Source: Macrocybe gigantea (taxonomy: Eukaryota > Basidiomycota > Agaricomycetes > Agaricales > Callistosporiaceae). From it: a DNA stretch of 28,467 nucleotides. The stretch is from assembly GCA_011319805.1 (NCBI GenBank), contig SJRY01000267.1, forward strand, positions 1-28,467, written 5' to 3'. This document shows positions 11,021-21,894 of this stretch, one piece after another (the first letter of the stretch is position 1; each line of letters starts with the position of its first letter). The notes below the pieces were generated by a model that was not told the origin of the DNA, did no database searches, and saw only the letters and a list, made by a program, of their open reading frames with translations. A program made the translations under genes and the position numbers.

Positions 11021-11619
11021 CCTTAGATAGAACCGAGATAGACTCATACCCCCTCGAACCGACCAGCCAAAAACACGACATGACTAACGAGCAGCATTGT
11101 CACGGCCAACGCATGTTCAGTAACATGTCCTGCTTTCTGGATGTCGAACAAACTTTGTACACAACTCTGTAGGATACGTATAAAAGCTCTTGTAGAATAG
11201 TGATCGAATCCAAGCCCGTCTCTGAACCCAGTGTGTGAGCAACGAACAGATTCTTCGCCGTCCCTTTCGCACCCTCTCCCTTCCAATTCGTTCTTTCTCT
11301 TGCCCTCTCTATAGCGTTCATCCATCCGTTCTCGTTTTTATTCGAACAGCACCTGTTCGTTCGGTTCAGTGAAGGGACTGGGCGTTCAACTGGGACTGAT
11401 TCGGGTCTCTCTTTCGGAGTACGATTGAGGACAATCCTCGATCCCCTTCGTCCCGGAAAACGTTCGTCGTGAATTGACGATGCCTCTAGAAACTAGCATT
11501 TATCTAGAACTAACGGTGCAGCGCGTCGTTTTTCGTCACAGACATCATTCCCACACACAATGCAATGAACAGTCCGACTTTAAATCACACCCGATTATAG
11601 AACGCACAAGAACGTTAAT
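11021..11619. other. Intergenic region between convergent genes
   Basis: It lies between the 3' ends of the E2/F-box gene and the first DUF4246 gene. I see no coding signal. It holds a TATAAAA at 11177-11183 and a pyrimidine-rich stretch at about 11255-11345, which resemble promoter sequence although no gene is called downstream. Confidence 0.5.
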
Positions 11620-13697
11620 TCAATGCTCATGAAGGGAAAAGCGCTCCTTGTGAATCGCTTCATGGCAGTCCGCAACATACACCTTACGCTCGGCCATGAG
11701 TTCGAGTCGCAGTTCCTTGGCCTCCTCGAGGCTCATGGCAAAGCCGTCGATTTCATTGAAGATGAGATCCTGAAGTTCCACAGGAAGGCTAGACAGCGCG
11801 TCACTTCTCTCCTTGACGAGCTCATACCACCAGTCACGCCGTTGACATGGCACGTTGGCTGTGGAGATAATGCGAGCATTGGGGTCGACAAGAAAAACTG
11901 CCAATACCTTCCTATGGCCGGGTTTTGAGGGGTCCGCAAGTCGGAATGGCTGGACTTTGTGTTGCAGGATATTGGGCCAAACGAGAAGACGGCCTTCCGG
12001 AGTATTTACAGAGCCGACGTCTTGCAGCCCGGGACCACGTTGTTTACAGCCAAAGACGACCCGGAGCCAGTCATGTTGGTCGTACGGGTAGCGCACACGA
12101 TGCACATCTCGGACGTCAGAATACTGACGGAAGGCAAGGCGGCTTGTCGTGATATTGACGCTATCATAGTAATAAACTGCACTGGCGCAGATATGTTCGT
12201 TCTGAAATGATGTTAGACCGTTAACGGACTTTTTTCACCTAGCAACATGGGAAACAAACGTACAAGTTGACCCTCGACATGCCAGCTTCCACCTTCGTAT
12301 GCCGGCTTTTCTGGCGTAAGGTGTATGTTGACCAGCTTTACGATCACCTGGATGCCGCTGTTCTTGTAATCTCTGGAAAGGTCAACTGTTCTCTCCGGTT
12401 TAATTGAAGTTGTCCCAGCAATGAAAATTTTTGCAGAGATATTGTCGGGAACTTGGAAAGGGCTGGATGTTGATGGAGGTTCAGGCTGAACGATGTGCTG
12501 CGTATCAGCATGCCATTTCTTGCGCCGAATTGTGTAAGATGTCCAATCCTCGCCGGGGTCTCTTTGCGGACCTTCCTCGTCTGGGATGTTCTCAAACTCT
12601 CGATCATATTTGCACGTTTCGTAGATGATTCGAGGATAACGAAAGGTTCCGGCTTTTAAAGGGGTAAGGCACGTATTCCAGAGAGGGATGGCACAAGCGA
12701 TGATTTGTTCCAGAAGAGAGTATAATCCTCTATGCTGGACTGGGTGCAGATTGTTCAGGTAACTTGTGATTCTGGAGCCCAGATTTTAGACATGGGAGAT
12801 ACAGTCATACAGAAACGTGATACCTAGGATGTTCCGCATCAGATATGTCGACATCACAAGGCAGCCATTGGAACCTGTGGCTGTATGGGTCGCTGAGAGG
12901 GACCCAACTGACTTGGCCTTCTTCACTGGGGCGAATAGGTATGGCGACACCTTCGCCGCTCCTTCGGATGCAGTCGTCCAGACCGACCCGGCCATCCGGC
13001 AATATTTTGCTTCTCCCGTATACGAGCGGGAACAATGATGGGTGAACCAGATCGAGGACTTTCTCATCCGAGTCCGGATGCCAATCGCGTTGCGCAGGCG
13101 ACGCACCTTCCAGAGGCGCCACAGCAATCTTGAGAGCTTCCTTGAGATGGAAAGGAACTGCGGTGTCGGACTTTACCACGTCCCCTCTATAGATGGAGAC
13201 GGAGCCAGTGCGCTCAAATTCCTGAGCCTTATATCTCAGTTCTTCTATGCACCAATCTGCCATTCTCTCAGAGACTTCGACCCCATTTAACTTAGCGGAC
13301 AGCATTTCTGACCGCCATTTGGCGACGATCTCCGAGTTCTTCATCTACAGAAAGAAAATTCAAAAAAAGGTTGCCAATGCAACCTATGCAGCGGGAAACA
13401 GACCTTTTCATGCCAGTCTGGCTTGTCGGTTATCTCATTCATGAAGCGCATCATGGTAAACTCGCGAAGGGTAGTGAGAGGCAACCTAGACACGAATATC
13501 GATATGAGTGACCGCAAGCTGAAACTGGACGCTGTCATACACAGGTCCTCTGTATGCCAGAGCACTCAGCAGTTGGGAAAAATATGAAATCCAACAAGAT
13601 TCGCTCGTTGAGCATTGTCTTCTTCGTTTGCAGTGTATTCTCTAGTGTATATGTAGTCCAGTGGCAAACCGAACCCCGGAAGGCGTGTGGGGGCCAT
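11620..13697 (-). CDS. DUF4246 protein, copy 1 (one-base frameshift in exon 1)
   Basis: Five exons (minus): 13697-13541, 13485-13404, 13344-12824, 12771-12264, 12201-11620. DUF4246 hallmarks are visible: PLTTLREFTMMRFMNEITD, SERMADWCIEELRYKA, LVHPSLFPLVYGRS, FQWLPCDVDI, WHVEGQLNEHICASA, EGRLLVWPNILQH and HRKVLAVFLVDP. Coding length is 1850, one short of a multiple of three. The missing base falls near 13573, where the second copy reads FFPSLL and this one hits a stop after FPN. The C-terminal WHVEG...QHKVQPF...GHRKVL resembles the HxD/E...H...R pattern of 2-oxoglutarate/Fe(II) oxygenases; that is my inference. Intron positions match copy 2, so the two are tandem duplicates. With the frameshift a full product is not made, but a start further down could give a truncated one. 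Confidence 0.82.
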
Positions 13698-14191
13698 TTC
13701 GCAAAATGCGCGTTTAGATGGTGAAGTACGGTCAGTGGCAAACGAGGGGCAGAGGGAATGCCATGCGGATGGTGCATGCTTGATATATTTGAAAGGGCCT
13801 GTGTACTTGAGTAGGGCATGTGGTATGTACCACGTCGTGTATCAATCTGTTGATCTAGGGTCTCGCAGCGTATTGGCCACCGCGAAGACCAAAAAAAATG
13901 ATATTCGGATGACATTGGTTCTGCTACCGGTGCAAGTGCTCGCAAAGACAAAGTGGGATCTTGGCAAACTGTAACGTGTTTTGAAAGTCATTGATCATCT
14001 CTGCTAACAGCACATATCCGCTCAGGCGAGAGATAAAAGAGTCCGACGCATGCATTGCTGAGCGTATCTTTTCGTCCTTGGTATCACTATTGGCGTTTGG
14101 CCATAAGTAACTGGTATGGCGTGGTCGGGAGCACATGAAAAGGTGTAAGAGGGCAATCGGGCGTCAGTGACGAGATGCGACATAAGCGGAG
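13698..14191. other. Spacer between the two DUF4246 genes
   Basis: No gene seen. It should hold the promoter of copy 1. A near-perfect palindrome, GTGGTATGTACCAC, lies at 13820-13833, 123-136 bases before the copy 1 ATG. Confidence 0.5.
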
Positions 14192-14532
14192 CTAATGTTT
14201 TCGAAGAGGGAACCTTTTCTCCCCGAACTTCCGACCGTACTCCGCTTGACATGCCTTCTGTTCGGCTACGAGCTCAAGCCTCAGGCGTTCGGCTTCTAGG
14301 GAGCTGATCGGAAAATCGTCGACTTGTTCAAAGATCTGCTCTCGAAGCTCGGCTGGCAATTAGATATCACATTGGTGCTGTCGCAGACCGCATCGCTCCA
14401 CCAGTCACGTCGTTGACAGGGCACATTGGCAGTAGAGATGATGCGGATGTTAGGGTCGACAAGGAAGAAAATTAAGAGCTTTTGATGGCCTGGTTTTGAC
14501 GGGTCCGCCAGTTTGAATGGCTCAGCACGGTA

Positions 14533-14574
14533 CTAACACCGCACCCACATCGGACGGGCACCACTTTTCGAACA
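14533..14574 (+). repeat. Left terminal inverted repeat
   Basis: It begins CTAACACCGCACCC and ends CACTTTTCGAACA. It is followed by AGTCACA, as is the related end at 28419. The pair with 15622-15664 is nearly identical. Confidence 0.85.
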
Positions 14575-15621
14575 GTCACACAGTGACAGGTGACATGTTT
14601 GAACTCCGCTCGGCCCAGCGCTCGGACACTCTGAGGATGAGAACAATATACCCCCGGAATGGAGAGGGATGGGTCATTGATTATGTGATACTATACGGAA
14701 TTGTTCACTTCTATCAAAAAATTATGCTGTGGTTTAACTAGTAATGCCATGGATTAAGATCTGTTTAGTGAGGAAAATGGTATTGGACCGGAAGTGCTGC
14801 CTGACAACCCTCCGCTACACGCGCAGTTCTGCGGATGAATAGGGTAAGCCCATGCTGGAACGATGCTTGACCCACTTGAGTAGAGTTTGCTCCTGTTCTG
14901 GTGAGAGCAATTGCTGGGCTTTCTTTGATAAAATTAGCCGAGGGTGACGACGCGGCAACGAAGAGAGACGATTGGTGGGTGGGCAAACGTGCACCCGTAC
15001 TCTATGATTTTCGGGTGCTTAAATACACAGTTTGTACTCTAAATTAGTAAATAAAAAATTTCTTCCTTTTATTTTAGCCAGCGGATGGCGGCGGGCACAG
15101 CATCGGCATGACAAGTGACATTGGCATCACGGTCGTATTCCGACATTCTTAGCCCCTTGTGATGATTCATGACACCCCTTCGCCCTGTCAGAGAGTGCTG
15201 AGAGTGGAATCTGTGGTTCTATTAGAATGGATAATGACTCTCATGTCCAAGCACTCACCCCTGTTGCTGCTGCAGCTTTCTGAAAGCTTCTGTATGCTCC
15301 ACTAGAAATGCACTTCAATGAGTCCTGTATGCGTTTAGTTGGGATCATTCGACCGTCGATCACGATGCCTAGTGGAAGTGCGCGCAGTGGGCATGGGAGG
15401 CAGGCAGACGCGACGCGACCAAGGACACGACACAAATTGCTCCCTTTCCTTTTGGGAAATGAAACTCCGACTCGGCATTCATCGGCAGGCGTGACAACTT
15501 GGGTCTTTCACAAATTGCATTCTATATGATACTGACACCTGGAAGATGATTATAGACTGTAGTAGGTGTCGTCTAGCGAGTTCGGTGCAGACTAAACCAA
15601 AATGTAGTGAGATATTCGAGG

Positions 15622-15664
15622 TGTTCGAAAGGTGGTGCCCGTCCGATGTGGGGTGCGGTGTTAG
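15622..15664 (-). repeat. Right terminal inverted repeat
   Basis: On the minus strand it begins CTAACACCGCACCCC, matching the left end with one extra C and one T/C difference over 43 bases. It is followed by TA and then DUF4246 coding sequence. Confidence 0.85.
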
Positions 15665-17399
15665 TATAGCAGTATGTTCGGCCAGACGAGCAATCGACCT
15701 TCTGGAGCGTCTACGGTACCCATGTCCTGCATCGGCGGTCCGTCTAGGTCACAACCAAAGACAGCGTAAATCCATTCATAGGAATCAGGATCCTCTTCAC
15801 AGAGCCTGCTCAGCGTCCCTTCTACTTCTGAATATTTGCGAAAGGCGAACCGGCTTGTGGTGACATTGACACTTTCATAAGAATAAATTGCGCACGCGCA
15901 GATATGCTCGTTCTAAAAAAAGTAGAAAATAGGCACTGTATCACTCCTCTCGAGGAAAATGATACGCACCAATTGTCCTTCGACATGCCAATCCCCCCCT
16001 CTGTATTCTGGTTTGTCGGGCGTGAGATGCACATTTACCAATTTGACGATCACCTGAAGACCTCGGTCGCTGTAATCCCTTCGGAGGTCAACTGTCTTTT
16101 CCGGTCTCAGTGCTCTTATTCCCAGAGTGAATGATTGATCTCCAGGTTCAACCGAGATCTGGAACGGCATAAAAGTCATGGGTGGCTCGGGTTGGACTAT
16201 ACGTCGTCTGTGGTTGTACCAATCTATGCGCTGACACATGTACACATATTCTTCCTCATGTGGCTCCTTCCGAGGACCCTCGTTTTCTGGTATGTCCTCG
16301 AACGCCGGGTCATAGATGACTTCTTCGTATCTGATACGTGGTTGCCGGATTGTCCTTGCTTTCAGGGGCGTAAGAGACATGTTCCAAAGGGGAATAATAC
16401 AGTCGATGATCTGCTCAACCGTGGCGTACAGTTGTCTGTGATTCACCGGGTGAAGGTTGTTGATATAACTGGTGACTCTAAACGGAATTGAGAGAGGAAC
16501 GACGGACGGAGTTGACTGTGATAATACCTGGCATTGGCGTTGGAAATATCAACCTCGCAAGGCAGCCATTGAAATTTCTGGCTATATGACAACTCCAGGT
16601 AGTCCTCCCATTCGCATAGAGATGACGGGTTTGAAGAGCATTCCCTGCGCGACGGAACAGGCAAGATAACACCTTCTCCACTTCGTCGGACGCAGTCAGC
16701 AAGTCTACATGTGTCACTCGGCAGAATTCTGCTCTTCCCGTACACAAGCGGATATAGGGACGGATGGACCAAGTCAAGAGTCTGCTCCGCAGAATTTGGC
16801 CGTCGAACTCGTTCTTGTGGCAGCGTAGCCTCCAGGTGCGCGACGCCAGTTCGAAGTATTTCCTTGACGTGAAAAGGAACGGCGATGTCGGATTTGACGA
16901 CGTCTCCTGTGTAGACAGACACAGCCCCATTTTCTTCAAGTATTTGGGCTTTGTACTGAAGTTCTTCGATGCACCAGTTTGCCATTCTTTCCGAAACGTC
17001 TATCCCCTCAACAGACAACATTTCCGAATTCCATTGCATCACAATATCCTTGTCACGTATCTGGGGAAAGGTTACATATGCATGGTCATCAAGCGCAATG
17101 ATACTACGATACCTTCTTATGCCAATCTCGTCTGTCCGTTATCTCATTCATGAGGCGCATCATCGTGAGCTCGCGAAGTGTGACAAGGGGTAGCCTTTGC
17201 ATGCATGCACGCCGTCAGTAAACATGTTCATAGCAGTTTAAAAGACTATCCCATACGAAATGTCGTGGCATCGAGCGACCTTCGTTAGCGTATGCAGCAG
17301 GCTGGGAAAGAAACGGAACGGTCTGACATGCTTTCCATCGTCCAGATGAGAAGGGAGATTCAGAGGCAGACCAAATCCTGGAAGAAGCTGCGAAGCCAT

Positions 17400-17743
17400 T
17401 TCCTATGTGGAGAAACAGGGCAGAGTCAAAGATTCAGAGTCCTGGCACACGGTTGGCATCGTGTTTGAACTCATGGAGAGACGGTTGGGTATCAAAGCTT
17501 GCGCCAGGATCTCGGCGTCGTGGGCCGAATAGGGTCCACAACGTCCGACTGCCTTAAAGCTGCATATGTCGCCGTGGGTTGACGCGTGATGCCTTGCAAA
17601 AGTGAGCTTTGTGGGAGACGTGACAGAGATTGCTGAGATTCAAAAGCTGATGCACGAAAAGATTCATTACTGTAACATATTACATGGTATTTAAACTCGG
17701 ATGGCTACCTTCAACGACGAGGGTAGGAAACCGCTCACAGGCA
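17400..17743. other. Intergenic region, no gene seen
   Basis: This holds the upstream sequence of DUF4246 copy 2 and, near 17670-17700, AT-rich sequence likely used for the CDC37 3' end. Nothing else stands out. Confidence 0.5.
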
Positions 17744-19454
17744 CTATGCTGCCACTGCACTGTTTGACGAGCTCCCTTCGGTCCCTGTCTGGTCGCGAAT
17801 TCCACCTTCTGCAAAATTCAGGATGCCAGCCATGTCCAACTGCTGCACGACGTATTCCGCCTCCGGCACGTCCATGTCGCCAAGAACCCTATTGACGTCG
17901 ACTAGTTTGCCGCCCTTGAGTGCCTCCTGCATTTCCTTGGAAAACCCGCTGAACACGTCCCATCTGAACTGCAGCGCCTTGCGGACCTCACCGACGTCCA
18001 GCTTCCGTGCTTCTTCTCCTTCCAAGACGATTTCTTCCGGAGGAGGGCCGTCTGGGACGTTGAATGTGATGTCCTGATTCGGATTCTCCGGGACGAGCTG
18101 GATTTGCTCTTTCCCGGTAGATTCTTGAAAGGATGCCTCCACGCGAGAGACGAGGTGCGCGTAAGTGTTCTCGACATCGTCAACGAACACTTTCTCAGCG
18201 CGTTTGTCTCCAGCGATCATCCTTTTACCACGAATTAGCGATTCGATGAAAGATGGAAGAACAAATCGACTGACTTTTTGAAGAAAATGGCGACACCGTC
18301 CCTTCCAAGCTTCTCGCAGTATTGCAGCAGGAGACTCTGGTGGACACATTGCTTTGCGTATTTTGGTTTCTTGTCGCTCTGCGCCTTGAAGGCAGCCACG
18401 AGCAATGCGTCTGACGCGCCAGGCACAAAGATGTCGCGGTGTTGTTGGATGAACTCGAACGATTTCTCATATGCCTTGAGCGGTATTTTCGAGAACGCTT
18501 CGAGATTTGGTGTCATCTCTGGAAGACTCTCCTCTTCCTCTTCACCGCCTTCTCCTTCTTGTTGGGCCGATTCAGCAGCGGCGACTCCTTTCGGATTCAA
18601 GACTTCATATTCTGCCTTGGTTTCCTTTGACTTTCCCTTCTTGCTGACTTTTGCAGCCGGTATGGCTGAAGGCGGTTCCGATTTCGTTGGAACGTACTGT
18701 GGTCAAGTGTCAATACGTCTGTACGACAAATAAGAATGCAGCGCATACATACCTTGCTCTCGAAACCCTCGTGGATGTCATCGCTTGTAATGTGCTTTCT
18801 CTGCTCCTTTAGTTCATTTTCTAGTTTGACCGCATCCTCCTCAACCGTCTTCCCCAATCTGATGACATGATCCGCCATGATGTCGGCGAGGGCCTTGCCC
18901 AGCCGCTCCTCCTTCTCCGATTCGGTCACATTGGCTCCTTTGACCTTGTTCTTCGCGTCCTCCGCAACTTGTTTGAGTAGAGAAAGAATCATACCGTCGT
19001 AGGTTTGCTCAAACTTGTTCGGGTCATTAGTCGGTGGACAGTCTTTTGATGGATTCGTTTGAAGACGTTGAACGAGGGAATTGAAGTATGCCGTGGCGGA
19101 CATCGAAGACGACGGGTCAGAGAGTGTTTTGGAGATATCTGTGATCCTAGGAAGGAGGACTTTATTGCATGCGATGCCGGCCTCAAGACGTGCGATAGTG
19201 GCTTTTCTCAGCTCTCGCTTCTCGTGAATGTCTCGTTGCTTCCATCTGCAAGATTATAGATACAGAAGATTGAGAGTTTTATCATCTCGATACACACCGG
19301 ATAAGAGAGCGCTTGTCGACGTTGGGATGTCCTTCGATATCTGAATCGTCGGAGAGCTACGATCGGTGAAAATAGATAAGAACGGAGATGGTCATCAACG
19401 CAGGCTTTGCACGCGCACCTCGAGCTGGTCCCACTTTGAGTAGTTGAGCGGCAT
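17744..19454 (-). CDS. CDC37: Hsp90 co-chaperone Cdc37
   Basis: Five exons (19454-19419, 19356-19298, 19245-18753, 18696-18275, 18221-17744) give 1488 nt, 495 residues, in frame. The N-terminus MPLNYSKWDQLELSDDSD matches the kinase-binding start of Cdc37, including the conserved Trp and Ser14 followed by acidic residues, the CK2 site of the family. Then come HPNVDKRSLIRWKQRDIHEK, the Hsp90-binding middle (IPLKAYEKSFEFIQQHRDIF, YAKQCVHQSLLLQYCEKLG) and a C-terminal acidic/helical part. Cdc37 hands protein kinases to Hsp90 in the cytosol. It is divergent from the TPR/F-box gene, with 340 bases between the starts and a heat-shock element in between. The start is fixed by the conserved first residues. 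Confidence 0.95.
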
Positions 19455-19794
19455 GGAGTATGAAGTGAGTGAAGGCGCGATGGGCGTTTTTGGATGCTTG
19501 ATCGTGTCCTGGATTATCAACAACAGGCAACCACCGTCGAATTTTCTCGAATCCTCCATCGTTACTCCGTCCACCCCTCCATCTCCCTCGAGACGATACT
19601 TGTTTAGAAAGTTGCGTCCCAGATGTTGAATTTTTTTACTCCCTTCTCCTCAATATCGTCAGTGTTCTGCAGTCGCCAACTCGAATCCGTGTTTTCCAGC
19701 TACCTTTTTAGGAAACACCGCCAAACACCGCCATCACAACATTGTGCACTCTCTCAACTTGGCCCCGTTTTCAGCATTCCTGTCACTCACGAAA
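19455..19794. other. Divergent promoter of CDC37 and the TPR/F-box gene
   Basis: Only regulatory sequence is seen, including the heat-shock element. Short pyrimidine-rich runs (e.g. 19623-19650) lie on the side of the F-box gene. No coding signal. Confidence 0.6.
19539..19551. promoter_or_regulatory. Perfect three-unit heat-shock element
   Basis: The bases GAAttTTCtcGAA fit nGAAnnTTCnnGAAn, the trimer site of heat-shock factor. It lies 85-97 bases before the CDC37 ATG, within the shared promoter. Hsf1 control of Hsp90 co-chaperones is known in other fungi; binding here is inferred. Confidence 0.6.
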
Positions 19795-21526
19795 ATGTCT
19801 TGGAAGGCACCTTTTAATCGCGGCATAGACAATTTCCATGTCTCTAAACTAGATGAGGCGCTCGAAAATTTCAACGAAGTACGTCGCCGCATGGTCTCCA
19901 CACGCCACGCTTTTATTGGCATTTTGCTCTGTTGACTGACATCGCGTCCCAATCCGCGGCGTGCAGGCATGCCGGAAAGATGGAGCGAGGCAATATATGG
20001 TCTATGACTGTCGTGCGGCTGTGTACGAAAGGCTCGGTCGACCAAAAGATGCTCTGCGGGACGCTCGGAAAGTCATTGAAATTGCACCGGACAGGTGGCA
20101 GGGGTACTCCCGTTCCGCAAGGCTTCTCCTACAAGCACGGAGATTCGACGCGTCTCTCACGATGATCTCAATGTCACTCGAGAGGCTTAAACCTGCTGAC
20201 GCGAAGCGCCGCCACGAGCTGCTGAAATTAAAACAGGACGTCCTCGCCGCCATGCAGGCGCCCGACCACCCTACACCCATTAAACATCGGCCTTATTATT
20301 TCGGCGAGCTTCCAGTTGAGATCGTGGCGGAGATATTCCGTGCACTCGTTACTGAGGATTCCACCAATCTCATCCTCCTTCTGCACATCTGCAAGCATTG
20401 GCGCAACGTCGCGTGGAACACGCCTTCATTGTGGGATAAGTTGGTGCTCACCGCGCATCACCCCGCTCGCAAGACGACATTGTGGCTAAAGCAGTCACGT
20501 GGAAGGATCCGCGAACTGTGTGTCCGCGTCGGCGTCTTCAGAGACCCGGATTGGCCGTTCCCACAGCTTTGCCAGCTGCAGTGGACCCACCTCCGCGCCT
20601 GCAGAATAGAAGGCTGGGACATTTCGAAATACCTAGAGTCGATCGGCATGTCGCATATACTTGCCTTTTTGGAAGAGCTGGAAGTCATTGACATTCGGAG
20701 AGATCTCGCACCGACGAAACGAGACGCGCTTTTCATGCCCAAGGCTCGGATGCGCAAGCTCACACTGGATACGGCCAGCTTCTCGTGGCACAGTATACCC
20801 GATCGCTTGCAAAACCTGACCTATCTTCACGTTCAAGACTGCGGGATCAACCATGAGAGCATCTTGGCTACTTTGGAAGCAAATCCGCGCCTGCAGACGC
20901 TCATCTATGACATCAACACGCGGGAGGTGTGGACCTCTCCTCGCCGGGCCGAACCGCTGATCCTCTCGCACCTCACCCATCTGGAGCTGGCGGGTCCTTT
21001 GGCGTCAGACATACTGGAGGAGGTGTCAACATCGTCATTGCAGATCCTGCGCATCGTTAGGGCGACCAAATCTTTAGACCGCGCGTTCGGCACCCCGGCG
21101 GACAGGGGTTCGGCTCAGCTGACGAACCTCTGCATCTCGCTTTGCTCCGTCACGCCAGCATCTGTCGTCAGCTTCCTGCAGGAAACGCCAACGCTGCAAA
21201 TTTTGGAGGTGTCACGACTTGCAAACGTCGCCAACGAGGTCGTGGAGGCGCTCGCATCTCCACCACTAGAAAATGGGCCACTGTGCCCCGATCTTATAAC
21301 TCTGAATATATCTCATTCTCCGGACATGCAAACAGGTCCCTTGGTCCGTCTCGTGCGAACGCGCAAAGCTAGCGTGATGGCTAATCAAGGCATAAGGCCA
21401 ATCCAAGCCCTGAACGCTGATGGGTGCAGTCAACTGGATCCTAAGTGGATACCCTGGTTCAGAGAAAATGTGTCCAATGTAAGCTGTGTCTATATGACCA
21501 GGAAGGAAGCTTCCTGGCGACGATGA
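19795..21526 (+). CDS. TPR / F-box / leucine-rich-repeat protein (Pof3/Dia2-like)
   Basis: Two exons (19795-19878, 19967-21526) give 1644 nt, 547 residues. The N-terminus MSWKAPFNRGIDNFHVSKLD and residues 1-110 form TPR-like helices (RAAVYERLGRPKDALRDARK, SARLLLQARRFDASL). An F-box follows at about 140-185 (FGELPVEIVAEIFRALV; HICKHWRNVAWNTPSLW). Residues 200-520 hold irregular leucine-rich repeats. The same order of domains is found in S. pombe Pof3 and S. cerevisiae Dia2, substrate receptors of SCF ubiquitin ligases with roles at replication forks. Orthology is an inference from domain order only. The start ATG is preceded by GAAA and the intron phase is clean. Confidence 0.85.
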
Positions 21527-21894
21527 GATCCTCTAGGCGAGTTTATCTACAATATATCCCTATACCAAAAGGCCTAAATGAGCTGAAACATAGATACGGA
21601 CCAATGATGTTCCAGTAAACATCCTAAGCTTGGGTTAATTTGAAGGGGTTGATGTCCAATTCAGCGGTGTATTGATCTTGAATGATTAGTCTTGGTATAA
21701 CGGACTATGTGCGGAAAGGAGAATCGTGTATTACCACCTGTACTCGGGTAACGGGAACTGAAATGGACTCCGCTTACATCCGCTGTCTCGACCACAAGGA
21801 TATCACAGGCAAGTATTTCATTTCTACTCATGTAAGATGGCTAAATGACTAGACACATTAAGCAGTATGCACGAGATAGCGGAGTCCACCCCCC
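21527..21894. other. Convergent intergenic region, no gene seen
   Basis: It lies between the 3' ends of the TPR/F-box and ABM-like genes. AT-rich, no repeat and no coding signal seen. Confidence 0.5.

Larger units (their letters stand above)
14533..15664. mobile_element. Non-autonomous DNA transposon with inverted repeats
   Basis: An insertion of about 1132 bp has terminal inverted repeats at 14533-14574 and 15622-15664, starting CTAACACC. They differ by one substitution and one inserted base. A TA sits at each end (14531-14532 and 15665-15666), consistent with a TA target duplication. Inside I find no open frame above about 75 codons and no transposase motif, so it must depend on enzymes made elsewhere. 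The TA duplication suggests a Tc1/mariner-like or related mechanism, but the termini do not let me assign a superfamily. It sits in the last exon of DUF4246 copy 2. A related end is at 28419. Confidence 0.85.
14192..17399 (-). pseudogene. DUF4246 protein, copy 2, split by a transposon
   Basis: Exons (minus): 17399-17257, 17194-17113, 17060-16528, 16477-15970, and a last exon from 15912 to 14192 broken by the element at 14533-15664. Exons 2 and 4 have the same lengths as in copy 1 (82 and 508 nt). The protein shows PLVTLRELTMMRLMNEITD, SERMANWCIEELQYKA, FQWLPCEVDI, WHVEGQLNEHICACA and EGRLLVWPNILLY before the break. After it come AEPFKLADPSKPG and STANVPCQRRDWW. Reading across with one TA keeps the frame. 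A further base is missing near 14362, before LPAELREQIFE. At the insertion point the His of copy 1 (ILQHKVQPF) is Tyr here. The gene is certainly inactive as a full-length product. The first four exons and the start of the fifth remain open, so a truncated product is possible. Confidence 0.87.

Noticed and set aside
11044..11325. Minus-strand open frames in the convergent gap
   Set aside because: Low-complexity, basic-residue-rich translation without domain, splice pattern or coding-like codon use.
13535..13974. Open frames on both strands before DUF4246 copy 1
   Set aside because: One reads copy 1 exon 1 in the wrong frame; the other has no support.
14765..15529. Small open frames inside the transposon as a transposase
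   Set aside because: All below about 75 codons, with no DDE or other catalytic pattern.
14533..15664. Helitron or LTR interpretation of the insertion
   Set aside because: Ends are inverted, not direct, repeats with TA on both sides; no TC...CTRR ends.
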